DNA from: Rhodoferax sp. GW822-FHT02A01
GTDB taxonomy: Bacteria; Pseudomonadota; Gammaproteobacteria; Burkholderiales; Burkholderiaceae_C
Length of the DNA stretch: 64,000 nt
NCBI RefSeq assembly: GCF_038784515.1
Contig: NZ_CP152376.1
Coordinates: 5,146,001-5,210,000 of the forward strand
Direction of reading: 5' to 3'
Below, one piece after another: positions 28,910 to 37,953 of the stretch. Position 1 is the stretch's first letter. Each line of letters begins with the position of its first letter. The notes below the pieces were generated by a model. The model was not told the origin of the DNA. It saw nothing but the letters and a program-made list of their open reading frames with translations, and searched no databases. The position numbers and the translations under genes are program-made.

Positions 28910-29644
28910 ATGACACACATTCACACCTTGCGACAAGACCTGGCAGCCGCCTTCCGCTGGGCGGCGCGGCTGAACATGCATGAGTCGATTGCCAACCACT
29001 TCAGCGTGGCTACCGACGACACGGGCCGGGAGTTCCTGCTCAACCCGGTGGGCGCGCATTTTTCCCTGGTGCGCGCCAGCGAGCTGCTGCTGCTCAACCT
29101 GGACAAGCCCGAAACCTACCAGGGCCCCCATGCGCCCGACCCCACGGCCTGGACGCTGCATGCGGCCCTGCACCAGAAGCTGCCACAGGCGCGCTGCATC
29201 CTGCACACGCATATGCACAGCGCCACCACGCTGTGCTGCCTCAAAGACTTCGAGTTCCTGATGCTGGACCAGAACGCCTGCCGCTTCCACAAGCGCATTG
29301 CCTACGACCGCGGCTATGCCGGCATGGCGCTGCACACGGACGAAGGTGCCCGCGTGGCCGCCCTGATGGAGCACGGCAAGAGCGTGCTGTTCATGGGCAA
29401 CCACGGCGTGATCGTGGTCGCTCCCACCGTGGCCCAGGCCTTTGACGAGCTGTACTACCTGGAGAAAGCCTGCGCCCTGCAACTGGCGGCCCTGGCCACC
29501 GGACGCGAACTGGCGCTGATCCCCGACGACGTGGCCGCAGTGGCCTGCCGCCAGTGGAACGACTACCCCACCGAATTTTCCAACCTGCATTTCACCGCCC
29601 TCAAAACCATCCTCAACCAACAAGAACCGGACTACGCCCTATGA
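28910..29644 (+). CDS. Class II aldolase/adducin-family protein, first gene of the carnitine operon
   Basis: A 244-aa protein of the class II aldolase fold. Zinc ligands are visible as HTHMH (about residues 100-104) and the later GNHGVIVV histidine (about 165). The N-terminal [13 protein letters not shown] is the adducin/aldolase phosphate-loop region. The catalytic Glu of fuculose-phosphate aldolase has no obvious equivalent ([13 protein letters not shown] at that place), so decarboxylation, retro-aldol or a non-catalytic role are all open. Its stop overlaps the cdhC start by ATGA, tying it to 3-dehydrocarnitine cleavage. Start 28910 is taken from family length rather than the upstream frame. 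Confidence 0.8.
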   Translation: MTHIHTLRQDLAAAFRWAARLNMHESIANHFSVATDDTGREFLLNPVGAHFSLVRASELLLLNLDKPETYQGPHAPDPTAWTLHAALHQKLPQARCILHTHMHSATTLCCLKDFEFLMLDQNACRFHKRIAYDRGYAGMALHTDEGARVAALMEHGKSVLFMGNHGVIVVAPTVAQAFDELYYLEKACALQLAALATGRELALIPDDVAAVACRQWNDYPTEFSNLHFTALKTILNQQEPDYAL

Positions 29645-30525
29645 ACCAGAACATCATCATTACCTGCGCCGTGACCGGCGCTGGCGACACCGCTGGCAAG
29701 AACCCCCATGTGCCGGTCACACCGCGCCAGATTGCCGACGCCGCCATCGAAGCGGCCAACGCCGGTGCCACCGTGGTGCACTGCCATGTGCGCGACCCGC
29801 AAACCGGCAAAGGCAGCCGTGATCCGGCGCTCTACCGCGAGCTGATGGAGCACATCAAGGCCTCGGGCGTGGACGTCATCGTCAACCTGACCGCCGGCAT
29901 GGGCGGTGACCTGGAAATCGGCCCGGGCGAAACGCCCACGCAGTACGGCCCCGGCACCGACCTGGTCGGCCCGCTGACCCGCCTGGTGCATGTGGAAGAG
30001 CTGCTGCCCGACATCTGCACGCTGGACTGCGGCACGCTCAACTTTGGCGATGGCGACACCATCTATGTCTCCACCCCCACAGCCCTGCGCGTAGGTGCCA
30101 AGCGCATCACCGAGCTGGGTGTGAAGGCCGAGCTGGAAATCTTCGATACCGGCCACCTGTGGTTCTCCAAGCAGATGATGAAGGAAGGCCTGCTGTTCGA
30201 CCCGCTGTTCCAGCTCTGCCTGGGCATTCCATGGGGCGCCCCCGCCGACACCACCACCATGAAGGCCATGGTGGACAACCTGCCCGCTGGCGTGACCTGG
30301 GCCGGCTTTGGCATCGGCCGCCTGCAGATGCCCATGGCGGCGCAAGCCATTCTGCTGGGCGGCAATGTGCGCGTGGGTCTGGAAGACAACCTGTGGCTGG
30401 ACAAGGGTGTACCCGCCAGCAACGGCACGCTGGTGGAGCGCGTGATCAAGCTGATCGAATGCATGGGAGCCAAGCCCATGACACCGGCTGAAGGCCGCAT
30501 CAAGATGAACCTCAAGAAACGCTGA
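29641..30525 (+). CDS. cdhC: 3-dehydrocarnitine cleavage enzyme (BKACE family)
   Basis: Beta-keto acid cleavage enzyme (294 aa): 3-dehydrocarnitine plus acetyl-CoA gives betainyl-CoA plus acetoacetate. Zn ligands His47 and His49 lie in VVHCHVRDP. The long segments [34 protein letters not shown] and [17 protein letters not shown] are those I associate with Pseudomonas CdhC. The neighbouring cdhA supports this substrate over the many others used by BKACE enzymes. ATGA overlap with the aldolase-like gene before it. Confidence 0.88.
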   Translation: MNQNIIITCAVTGAGDTAGKNPHVPVTPRQIADAAIEAANAGATVVHCHVRDPQTGKGSRDPALYRELMEHIKASGVDVIVNLTAGMGGDLEIGPGETPTQYGPGTDLVGPLTRLVHVEELLPDICTLDCGTLNFGDGDTIYVSTPTALRVGAKRITELGVKAELEIFDTGHLWFSKQMMKEGLLFDPLFQLCLGIPWGAPADTTTMKAMVDNLPAGVTWAGFGIGRLQMPMAAQAILLGGNVRVGLEDNLWLDKGVPASNGTLVERVIKLIECMGAKPMTPAEGRIKMNLKKR

Positions 30526-30557
30526 GCCCTTCTTTCTTCTGAACCACAGGACAACAC

Positions 30558-31523
30558 ATGACATTCAAGACCGACATCAAGACTTTTGCAGCACTGGGCA
30601 CCGGCGTGATCGGCAGCGGCTGGATCGCCCGCGCGCTGGCCAACGGCCTGGACGTGATCGCCTGGGACCCGGCGCCCAATGCCGAGGCCAATCTGCGTGA
30701 CCGCATCAAGAAGTGCTGGCCCGCGCTGATCGCCAACGGCCTCAAGCCCGGCGCATCGCCCGAGCGCCTGCGCTTTATGGCCACCGTGGAAGAGTGCGTG
30801 AAGGATGCCGACTTCATCCAGGAAAGCGCACCCGAAACGCTGTCGCTCAAGATCGACCTGCACGCCAAGATCAGCGCCGCAGCCAAGCCCGATGTGATCA
30901 TCGGCTCCTCCACGTCCGGCCTGCTGCCCACGGAGTTCTATGCCAAGGCAGTAAACCCCGAGCGTTGCCTGGTGGGCCATCCGTTCAACCCGGTCTACCT
31001 GCTGCCGCTGGTGGAAGTGGTGGGCGGTGAAAAGACTTCGGAAGAAGCCAAGCAGGCCGCCATCACCGTCTACAAAAACCTGGGCATGAAGCCCCTGCAT
31101 GTGCGCAAGGAAGTGCCCGGCTTCATCGCCGACCGCCTGCTCGAAGCCCAGTGGCGCGAGGCCCTGCACTTGGTCAACGAAGGCGTGGCCAGCACCGGCG
31201 AGATCGACGATGCCATTCGCTATGGTGCGGGCATACGCTGGTCCTTCATGGGCAGCTTCCTGATCTACACGCTGGCTGGCGGCGACGCCGGCATGCGCCA
31301 CTTCATGGCGCAGTTCGGCCCCGCACTCAAGCTGCCCTGGACCAAGCTGGTGGCGCCCGAACTCACCGACGCGCTGATCGACAAGGTGGTGGACGGCACC
31401 AAGGACCAGTTGGGCAACCACAGCATTGCCGACCTCGAGCGTTACCGTGACGACTGCCTGATGGCGGTGCAAGCGGCCATCCGCGCCACCAAGATCAAGC
31501 ACGGCATTTCGCTCGATGAGTAA
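30558..31523 (+). CDS. cdhA: L-carnitine 3-dehydrogenase
   Basis: NAD-dependent oxidation of L-carnitine to 3-dehydrocarnitine (321 aa). The Rossmann motif [10 protein letters not shown] is at residues 13-22, the active-site [15 protein letters not shown] is typical of 3-hydroxyacyl-CoA dehydrogenase folds, and the [40 protein letters not shown] block closely matches Pseudomonas carnitine dehydrogenase as I recall it. AGGA precedes the ATG; the end overlaps cdhB by 8 bases. Confidence 0.9.
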   Translation: MTFKTDIKTFAALGTGVIGSGWIARALANGLDVIAWDPAPNAEANLRDRIKKCWPALIANGLKPGASPERLRFMATVEECVKDADFIQESAPETLSLKIDLHAKISAAAKPDVIIGSSTSGLLPTEFYAKAVNPERCLVGHPFNPVYLLPLVEVVGGEKTSEEAKQAAITVYKNLGMKPLHVRKEVPGFIADRLLEAQWREALHLVNEGVASTGEIDDAIRYGAGIRWSFMGSFLIYTLAGGDAGMRHFMAQFGPALKLPWTKLVAPELTDALIDKVVDGTKDQLGNHSIADLERYRDDCLMAVQAAIRATKIKHGISLDE

Positions 31524-32010
31524 CCTCTTGATCAGTTGGCAAGGCCCGGTGCAGCCGGCCTGGGTGGACTACAACGGCCATCTGAACGACGCCTACTACC
31601 TGGTGATCTTCAGCCTGGCCACGGATGGGCTGATGGAGCGCATCGGCCTGGACGGGGCAGGCCGCAAGGCGACGGGCCACACCATGTACACGCTGGAGGT
31701 GCACCTGAACTACATCCAGGAGGTGCACGAGGGTGTGATGGTGGAGGTGCGTACGCAGATCCTGGGTGTGGACGCCAAGCGGGTGCATCTGTTCCACAGC
31801 CTGCACCGCCAGGACGACGGAACGCTCTTGGCGACCAACGAGCAGATACTCTCCAACATCGATGTGTCCAACGCGGAGACGGGGCCCAAGACTGCACCGT
31901 TTGCGCCGCAGGTGGCAGCGCTTCTGTTGCCATTGGCTCAGGCGCATGCGGCACTGCCACGGCCTGCCAATGCGGGGCGCAGTATTGCGTTGCCTGTGCC
32001 GCGCAAGTAG
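31516..32010 (+). CDS. cdhB: Betainyl-CoA thioesterase (hot-dog 4HBT fold)
   Basis: A 164-aa thioesterase expected to release glycine betaine from betainyl-CoA after CdhC. The hot-dog catalytic region is [16 protein letters not shown] (Asp and Asn-Gly-His near residues 15-19), with [19 protein letters not shown] in the core strand. Overlaps cdhA by 8 bases. A paralogue follows 354 bases downstream, separated by a repeat element. Confidence 0.85.
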   Translation: MSNLLISWQGPVQPAWVDYNGHLNDAYYLVIFSLATDGLMERIGLDGAGRKATGHTMYTLEVHLNYIQEVHEGVMVEVRTQILGVDAKRVHLFHSLHRQDDGTLLATNEQILSNIDVSNAETGPKTAPFAPQVAALLLPLAQAHAALPRPANAGRSIALPVPRK

Positions 32011-32048
32011 CCTTGGAATAGCCCATGTATTCAGGCGGCAGCTTCACT

Positions 32049-32300
32049 GGACACAGGACGGCATGGCACACCGCTGCGTCCGTGTCCCCCGCCCACTGCG
32101 CGGGCTCCTCCTTTACCTACCGCAGCGGTGTGCCATGCCGTCCTGCGTCCGCTACCACTGTTGGTGCGCCAAGGATGTTGAATGCAACGTTGAAACACCC
32201 GAACTTGTCGCTGACAGCGGGGTGGCTGTTTCCGGTAGGTAAAGGAGGAGCCCGCAGGGCGGGGGACACGGACGGAAACAGCCACCCCGCTGTCAGCGAC
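32049..32300. repeat. Paired-hairpin element, copy A
   Basis: A 252-bp element filling the gap between two thioesterase genes. Hairpin 1: arms 32049-32078 and 32121-32150 (25 perfect pairs, one mismatch, four more pairs) with a 42-nt loop at 32079-32120. Hairpin 2: arms 32207-32234 and 32273-32300 (28 perfect pairs) with a 38-nt loop at 32235-32272. The two loops are reverse complements of each other, apart from four extra bases in loop 1. Loop 2 contains TAAAGGAGGAG and GGGGGACACGG, and a GCCC-GCA-GGGC mini-hairpin between them. The 56-nt spacer contains ACCACTGTTGGTGCGCCAA. The second copy is at 57167-57415. Confidence 0.85.
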
Positions 32301-32364
32301 TGAACCACCACAACGTGCACAAATGGGTTCCCAGCAATACCACCAGAACGAACCATTCAAACCG

Positions 32365-32931
32365 ATGACCGATCCACACCAACAAGCAGGCCGCGTCACC
32401 ACCCCGTTGGAAAACACGCCCGCCAAACCCTGGGACCCCACGGCCCCCATACCGGCCCCCCTGCAACTGCACTCCCCCACCGTGCAACCGCAATGGGTGG
32501 ACTACAACGGCCACATGAGCGAGTCCTGCTTTCTGCTGGTGTTTGGTGACAGCTCGGACGCCTTCTTCCGCTTCATCGGCATCGACGAACGCTACCGCGA
32601 CGAACAGGGCCTGTCGCTCTACACCGTCGAGACCCATATCCACAACATACGCGAAGCCTCCGTGGACGATCCGCTCAAGCTCACGCTGCAGGTGCTGGAT
32701 GTGGACGCCAAACGCGTACACATCTTCCACAGCATGTTCCATGGCAAGACCGGCGTGCTGCTGGCCACTGGCGAACAGATGCTGCTGCATGTGGACATGA
32801 AAGCCGAGCGCGCCGCACCCATGCCGCCCTGGCTGCTGGAGCGCATCCAGGCCATTCACACCGCGCACGCTGCCTTGCCGCGCCCGGCGCAGGCAGGTTC
32901 CTCCATCGGGATTCGCCGCAAGGCTGTTTGA
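32365..32931 (+). CDS. Second acyl-CoA thioesterase, paralogue of CdhB
   Basis: A 188-aa hot-dog thioesterase with the same PQWVDYNGHMSE active region and DVDAKRVHIFHSMFHGKTG strand as CdhB, plus a ~30-residue Pro-rich N-terminal leader. In context it could hydrolyse L-carnitinyl-CoA made by the CaiD-like hydratase, leaving CdhB for betainyl-CoA; this division is inference. An in-frame ATG at 32323 lies only 22 bases from the repeat element; 32365 is preferred because codon use becomes typical there. Neither has a clear Shine-Dalgarno sequence. Confidence 0.82.
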   Translation: MTDPHQQAGRVTTPLENTPAKPWDPTAPIPAPLQLHSPTVQPQWVDYNGHMSESCFLLVFGDSSDAFFRFIGIDERYRDEQGLSLYTVETHIHNIREASVDDPLKLTLQVLDVDAKRVHIFHSMFHGKTGVLLATGEQMLLHVDMKAERAAPMPPWLLERIQAIHTAHAALPRPAQAGSSIGIRRKAV

Positions 32932-32955
32932 CTCACAACGCAACAGAGACTGACC

Positions 32956-34116
32956 ATGCACTTTCAACTCAGCCACGAACACACCATGCTGGTGGACACC
33001 GTGCGCAGCTTCATCGAAACCGAGATCTACCCCCACGAAGACCTGGTGGAGCGCACCGACGAGATCCCGCCCGACCTGGCTGCAGAGATTCAGGCCAAGG
33101 CCATTGAAGTGGGCCTGTATGCAGCCAACATGCCCGAGGAATATGGCGGCGGTGGACTGGACAACTTTGGTGTGACGCTGCTGGAGCGTGAGCTGGGCCG
33201 CGCCTCCTACGGCCTGCAGATGCTGGTGGCGCGCCCCAGCAACATCCTGCGCGGCTGCACCGGCACGCAGATCGAGGAATACCTGCTGCCCACCATACGC
33301 GGCGAACGCCATGATTGTCTGGCCATGACCGAACCCAACGCCGGATCGGACGTGCGCAGCATGCAGACCAAGGCGGTGCGCGAGGGTGACGACTACATCA
33401 TCAATGGCAGCAAGCACTTCATCAGCCATGCCGATGTGTCCGATTACGTGATCCTGTTTGCCGCCACCGACGTGGAGCAGACCAAGGCCGGTCCCAAGAA
33501 AAAGATCACCGGATTTCTGGTGGACTTTGACACGCCCGGTGTAACGCGCCGCCGCGGCCCGGCCTGTGTGTCGCACCGCGGCTACCACCAGTGCGAGCTG
33601 TTCTTCGACAACGTGCGCGTACCGGTCTCCAAACGCCTGGGCGAAGAAGGCAAGGGCTTCGACCTGATGGGCGAATGGCTGGGCGCCACGCGCCTGACCG
33701 TGGCCGCCACCAGCGTAGGACGCGGCCGCCGCGTGCTCGACATGGCGACCGAATGGGCCGCCACGCGCAAGCAGTTTGGGCAACCGATTGGCCGCTTCCA
33801 GGGCACGGGCTTCAAGCTGGCCGACATGGCCACCGAACTCGAAGCCGCCGACCTGCTCACCCTGCAAGCCGCCTGGAAGTGCGACCAAGGCAGCATGACC
33901 GATTCCGACGCCGCCATGGCCAAGCTGTTTGCGTCTGAGGCGCTGGCACGCATCACCGACCAGACGCTGCAGATCTTTGGCGGCATGGGCTTGATGAATT
34001 CGCTGCCGATCGAGCGCTTCTGGCGCGATGCGCGGGTGGAGCGCATCTGGGACGGCACCAGCGAAATCCAGCGCCACATCATCTCGCGCGCCATGCTGCG
34101 TGCGCACGGCGCATGA
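32956..34116 (+). CDS. Acyl-CoA dehydrogenase, probable gamma-butyrobetainyl-CoA dehydrogenase
   Basis: FAD enzyme of 386 aa. Typical blocks: LAMTEPNAGSDVRSM (FAD/substrate), RKQFGQPIGRFQGTGFKLADMA, and IFGGMGLMNSLPIERFWRDARVERIWDGTSEIQRHIISR. The AAWKCDQGSMTDSDAAMAKLF segment resembles CaiA, the crotonobetainyl-CoA reductase of the same family. Position between a carnitine module and a CaiD-like hydratase suggests it oxidises gamma-butyrobetainyl-CoA to crotonobetainyl-CoA. The stop overlaps the ligase start (ATGA). Confidence 0.85.
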   Translation: MHFQLSHEHTMLVDTVRSFIETEIYPHEDLVERTDEIPPDLAAEIQAKAIEVGLYAANMPEEYGGGGLDNFGVTLLERELGRASYGLQMLVARPSNILRGCTGTQIEEYLLPTIRGERHDCLAMTEPNAGSDVRSMQTKAVREGDDYIINGSKHFISHADVSDYVILFAATDVEQTKAGPKKKITGFLVDFDTPGVTRRRGPACVSHRGYHQCELFFDNVRVPVSKRLGEEGKGFDLMGEWLGATRLTVAATSVGRGRRVLDMATEWAATRKQFGQPIGRFQGTGFKLADMATELEAADLLTLQAAWKCDQGSMTDSDAAMAKLFASEALARITDQTLQIFGGMGLMNSLPIERFWRDARVERIWDGTSEIQRHIISRAMLRAHGA

Positions 34117-36188
34117 ACCGCCTCACGCAACTGTTTTCGCCCCAGCGCATCGCCGTATTCGGCGGCAACGCTGCCGCCGAGGCCATACGCCAGTGCCGCA
34201 AGCTGGGCTTTGCAGGCGACATCTGGCCGGTGCATCCCACGCGCACGGAGATGGAGGGCCTGCCCTGCTTTGCTGACGTTGCGTCATTGCCTGCAGCACC
34301 TGACGCTGCCTTTGTCGCCGTGCCGGCACTGGCAACCGTGGACGTGGTGCGACAGCTCTCGGCCCGCGGCGCGGGTGGCGCCATCTGCTATGCCTCCGGC
34401 TTTGCCGAAGTGGGTGAAGCAGGCGCGGCGCTGCAACGGGAACTGGTGGCCGCGGCGGGTGACATGGCCCTGATCGGCCCCAACTGCTATGGGCTGCTCA
34501 ACTACCTGGACGGCGTGGCCCTGTGGCCGGACCAGCATGGCGGACACCGCGAGGAGCGCGGTGTGGCCATCGTCACGCAAAGCGGCAACATCGGTCTGAA
34601 CCTGACCATGCAGCGCCGTGGCCTGCCTTTGGCCTATCTGATCACCGTGGGCAACAAGGCCGGCGACAGCATGGACGCCATCATCGAAGCCCTGCTGCTG
34701 GACCCGCGTGTCACCGCTATTGGCATGCATATCGAGGGCCTGGACGATGTGGCGGCCTTCTCGCGTGTGGCGATCAAAGCGCTGGAAAAACGCATCCCGC
34801 TGGTGGCCCTCAAAGCTGGCAGCTCGGAGTTGGGCGCACGCACCACCATGAGCCACACCAGCTCGCTGGCCGGGCCGGACAAGCTGTATGAAGCCCTGTT
34901 TGCGCGCTGCGGCGTGGCACGGGTGACTGATGTGTCGGGCTTGCTGGAGACGCTCAAGTTCCTGCATGTGCATGGTGGCCTGAGTGGCAACCGCATCATC
35001 TCGGCCAGTTGCTCGGGCGGCGAGGCATCTCTGGTGGCGGACCTGGCCCAGACGCATGGACTGGACATGCCGGAAATCCCGCAAGCAGCACACACCCGAC
35101 TCTTCGACGTGCTCGGTGAGAAGGTCACCGTGGCCAACCCGCTGGACTACCACACCTATATCTGGGGCAATCTGGAAGCGCAGACCGAGTGCTTTGCCGG
35201 CATGATGGACTGTGGCTTTGACGCCCATGTGCTGGTGCTGGACTTTCCCCGTGCCAACCGTTGCAATGGCAGTACCTGGCAGACCACGCTGGATGCCTTT
35301 GTGGCGGCACAAGCCCAAACGGGCGCCGTCGCGGTGGTGCTGAGCTCCCTGCCCGAGGGCTTGCCCGACGCGGTAAGCGAGCGCCTGCTGCAGCAAGGTG
35401 TGGCGCCCATGCAGGGCACCCATGATTGCCTGGCTGCCATCGCACACGCAGCGCGCATTGGTGCGGCCCAGGCGCGCTGTGCTCAGGCGACACCCGTTGC
35501 GGCCACGCCATGGACGGCCCATGCAGCAGATGCCACCAGTCATATGCTCAACGAAGTGGCGAGCAAGCGCGCGCTGCAGGGCTTTGGTGTGCCGATTCCG
35601 CGTGGTGCCTGCGTCACTGCCCCGGCTGCAGTCGCTACCGCCGAAGCGCTGGGTTATCCGGTAGTGGTCAAGGCGGTGTCCGACACGCTGGCACACAAGA
35701 CCGAGGCCGGTGGTGTCAAGCTGGGCCTGAAGTCCGCTGACGCGGTGCGAGCAGCTGTGGAGAGCATGCGCCATCTGTCGAACGCTTTTCTGGTGGAGCA
35801 GATGGCAACCGAGGTAGTGGCCGAAATCATCGTAGGCATCACGCGCGATGCACAGTTTGGCCTGGCCCTGACGCTGGGCACCGGTGGCATTCTCGTGGAG
35901 CTGATACAGGATGCGGCCACACTGCTGCTGCCCGCATCGCCAGAAGACATTCGCACAGCGCTGCAGTCCCTCAAAACCTGGCCGCTGCTGAACGGCTACC
36001 GCGGCAAGGCCGCCGGGGACGTGGATGCGCTGGTGCAAGCCGTTGCATCCATCGCCGCCTATGGTGCAGCCCATGCTGACGATTTGCTGGAACTGGATGT
36101 GAATCCCATCCTCGTGCTGCCCGCAGGGCGCGGCGTGGTGGCGGTGGACGCACTGATACGATTGGCAGGAAACACACCCCATGACTGA
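34113..36188 (+). CDS. NDP-forming acyl-CoA ligase, probable (gamma-butyro)betaine-CoA ligase
   Basis: A 691-aa fused acyl-CoA synthetase. A CoA-binding domain (about 1-120; [28 protein letters not shown]) is followed by a succinyl-CoA-ligase-like flavodoxin domain (about 140-300; [37 protein letters not shown]). The active His region is at about residues 248-252 ([10 protein letters not shown]), and a C-terminal ATP-grasp domain spans about 470-690 ([26 protein letters not shown]). It would activate the betaine substrate with ATP and CoA, replacing the AMP-forming CaiC of E. coli. Overlaps both neighbours. Confidence 0.83.
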   Translation: MNRLTQLFSPQRIAVFGGNAAAEAIRQCRKLGFAGDIWPVHPTRTEMEGLPCFADVASLPAAPDAAFVAVPALATVDVVRQLSARGAGGAICYASGFAEVGEAGAALQRELVAAAGDMALIGPNCYGLLNYLDGVALWPDQHGGHREERGVAIVTQSGNIGLNLTMQRRGLPLAYLITVGNKAGDSMDAIIEALLLDPRVTAIGMHIEGLDDVAAFSRVAIKALEKRIPLVALKAGSSELGARTTMSHTSSLAGPDKLYEALFARCGVARVTDVSGLLETLKFLHVHGGLSGNRIISASCSGGEASLVADLAQTHGLDMPEIPQAAHTRLFDVLGEKVTVANPLDYHTYIWGNLEAQTECFAGMMDCGFDAHVLVLDFPRANRCNGSTWQTTLDAFVAAQAQTGAVAVVLSSLPEGLPDAVSERLLQQGVAPMQGTHDCLAAIAHAARIGAAQARCAQATPVAATPWTAHAADATSHMLNEVASKRALQGFGVPIPRGACVTAPAAVATAEALGYPVVVKAVSDTLAHKTEAGGVKLGLKSADAVRAAVESMRHLSNAFLVEQMATEVVAEIIVGITRDAQFGLALTLGTGGILVELIQDAATLLLPASPEDIRTALQSLKTWPLLNGYRGKAAGDVDALVQAVASIAAYGAAHADDLLELDVNPILVLPAGRGVVAVDALIRLAGNTPHD

Positions 36189-36963
36189 AGCCGTACGTAC
36201 CCAAGCCCGCGATGGTGTGCTCACCATCACCCTGGACCGTCCCAAGGCCAACGCGATCAACGTGCCCACCAGCCAGGCACTGTATGCGGCGTTCCGGCAG
36301 CTGCAGGACGACCCGGCCTTGCGCGTGGCCATCATCACCGGCACCGGGCGCTTCTTCTCCGCAGGCTGGGACCTCAATGCCGCAACCGAAGGCGAAGCCA
36401 TCGATGCCGACCACGGCCCGGGCGGCTTTGCCGGACTGACCGAGTATTTTTCCTTGAGCAAGCCGGTAATTGCCGCGGTCAACGGCCTGGCATTTGGGGG
36501 CGGTTTTGAACTGGCACTGGCGGCAGACCTCATGGTGGTGGCCGACACGGCCGAGTTCGCCCTGCCGGAGGTCAAACTGGGCATGATGGCCGACTCCGGC
36601 GGCGTGCTGCGCCTGCCGCGCAGATTGCCGCGTGCCATTGCCACCGAGCTGCTGCTCACGGGACGGCGCATGTCGGCTGCCGAGGCAGCGCAATGGGGCC
36701 TGGCCAACCGGGTGGTGCCTGCGGACGCGCTGCTGCAGACCGCACAGGAGCTCGCCGCCCAGATGGTGCTGGCGGCACCGCTGGCACTGGCTGCTGTGAA
36801 GGAAGTGCTGCGCGCCACCGAAGGCCAGCCCCTGGCAGAAGCCTATAGCACGCTGCGCAGTGGCACCCTGCCCCAGTACCGCGCCATGCTCACATCCGAA
36901 GACGCGCAGGAGGGGCCGCGCGCCTTCGGCGAGAAGCGCCCACCGCGCTGGAGCGGGCACTGA
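36181..36963 (+). CDS. caiD: Carnitinyl-CoA dehydratase / crotonobetainyl-CoA hydratase
   Basis: Crotonase-fold enzyme (260 aa) closely resembling E. coli CaiD. Near-identical blocks include [73 protein letters not shown] and the C-terminal [18 protein letters not shown]. The two oxyanion-hole segments (SAGWDL and [11 protein letters not shown]) and the catalytic Glu in FALPEVKLG are present. It hydrates crotonobetainyl-CoA to L-carnitinyl-CoA. Overlaps the ligase gene by 8 bases. Confidence 0.9.
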   Translation: MTEAVRTQARDGVLTITLDRPKANAINVPTSQALYAAFRQLQDDPALRVAIITGTGRFFSAGWDLNAATEGEAIDADHGPGGFAGLTEYFSLSKPVIAAVNGLAFGGGFELALAADLMVVADTAEFALPEVKLGMMADSGGVLRLPRRLPRAIATELLLTGRRMSAAEAAQWGLANRVVPADALLQTAQELAAQMVLAAPLALAAVKEVLRATEGQPLAEAYSTLRSGTLPQYRAMLTSEDAQEGPRAFGEKRPPRWSGH

Positions 36964-36964
36964 G

Positions 36965-37909
36965 GTGCCGCAGCACAGCCACGCCAGGGGTGTGCAGCTC
37001 TCGCTGCTGTGCCTGCTGATCCTGGGGCTGCTGCCCATCATCGCAACCTTGCGCAACGGCGAAGGCAACGCCATGGCGTTTTCCTTCTGGCTCTCGTTCT
37101 GGCAGCTGGTATTTGCCGTACCCGTCTACCTGCTGCAAGGCAGAACACCGCAACCCGCTCCCGAGGCGCACGCCAGCAAGCCGCACTTCAGCAAAGGGCG
37201 GACATGGGCTTTGGTGCTGCTGACCGGCACCCTGTTCGGTGCTGCCACCTTCGTCTATGTGCTGGCGGTGGACCGCGCCGGGCCGGTGACCTTTGCCGTT
37301 GCCGTGCAGGCCTACCCGCTGTTCGCCGTGGTGTGGGAGGCATTCTTTCTGAAGCGGCGCAAGTCCATGGCGGAAATCGGCCTGATGCTGGTGATTGCCG
37401 CCGCCATGGTCTATCTGGGCACCCAGGGCACGTGGCAGTTGTCCGCGATTACCGGCGGCTTCTGGCTGGCCCTGGTCGTGCCGCTGCTCTGGAGCATCGC
37501 CCACGTCATCATCAAAGAGATGATGAATGCCTCGGCCATCACGCCGTCGGAGGTCATCGTGACGCGCGTGCTGATCGCCACCGTGCTGCTGGGCGCCGCA
37601 AGCGTGTGGAACCAGGGACTGGACGGGCTGGTGGCAACGGCCACGGCACCCCGCTTCCAGGGGATCGCTTTCCTGATGGGCTGCGCCTATTACCTGGAAC
37701 TGCTGTCATGGTTCTACGCGGTCAAGCTGATCGACGTGTCCCGCGGCGCTTCCATCACCGCCCCGGCACCGGCCTTGACGCTGCTGATCTCCCTGGCGGT
37801 CCTGGGTCAGGAAGTGCACGGCTACCAGGTAGTGGCACTGGTGCTGGTGGTGGGCAGTGTCATCGGACTGATCCACAGTGGCCACAGGCGGGCCAGCACA
37901 ACACCGTAG
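36965..37909 (+). CDS. EamA-family (DMT) transporter at the end of the carnitine operon
   Basis: A 314-aa membrane protein with about ten TM helices in two repeats. The second starts at GFWLALVVPLLWSIAHVIIKEMM. Translation probably begins at GTG 36965, one base after the caiD stop, giving MPQHSHARGVQLSLLCLLILG; the frame stays open further upstream inside caiD but is not coding there. It may move a pathway intermediate or end product. No BCCT-type or ABC betaine importer is visible in the window. Confidence 0.8.
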   Translation: MPQHSHARGVQLSLLCLLILGLLPIIATLRNGEGNAMAFSFWLSFWQLVFAVPVYLLQGRTPQPAPEAHASKPHFSKGRTWALVLLTGTLFGAATFVYVLAVDRAGPVTFAVAVQAYPLFAVVWEAFFLKRRKSMAEIGLMLVIAAAMVYLGTQGTWQLSAITGGFWLALVVPLLWSIAHVIIKEMMNASAITPSEVIVTRVLIATVLLGAASVWNQGLDGLVATATAPRFQGIAFLMGCAYYLELLSWFYAVKLIDVSRGASITAPAPALTLLISLAVLGQEVHGYQVVALVLVVGSVIGLIHSGHRRASTTP

Positions 37910-37953
37910 TACCCCAAAGCCGAAAACGGGAAGCAGACTTCGTCACCGAAGCG

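Noticed and set aside
32049..32300. Integron attC site or IS remnant as an explanation of the paired hairpins
   Set aside because: No integrase, transposase, cassette-type core sites or target-site duplication were seen; conserved loops with variable stems are opposite to attC logic.
32031..32480. Open frames on both strands through element copy A
   Set aside because: They repeat the same peptide fragments because the DNA is inverted-repetitive; no homology or ribosome binding site.
34284..36818. 844-codon open frame on the - strand opposite the acyl-CoA ligase and caiD
   Set aside because: Spans two oppositely oriented, clearly coding genes; low-complexity translation.
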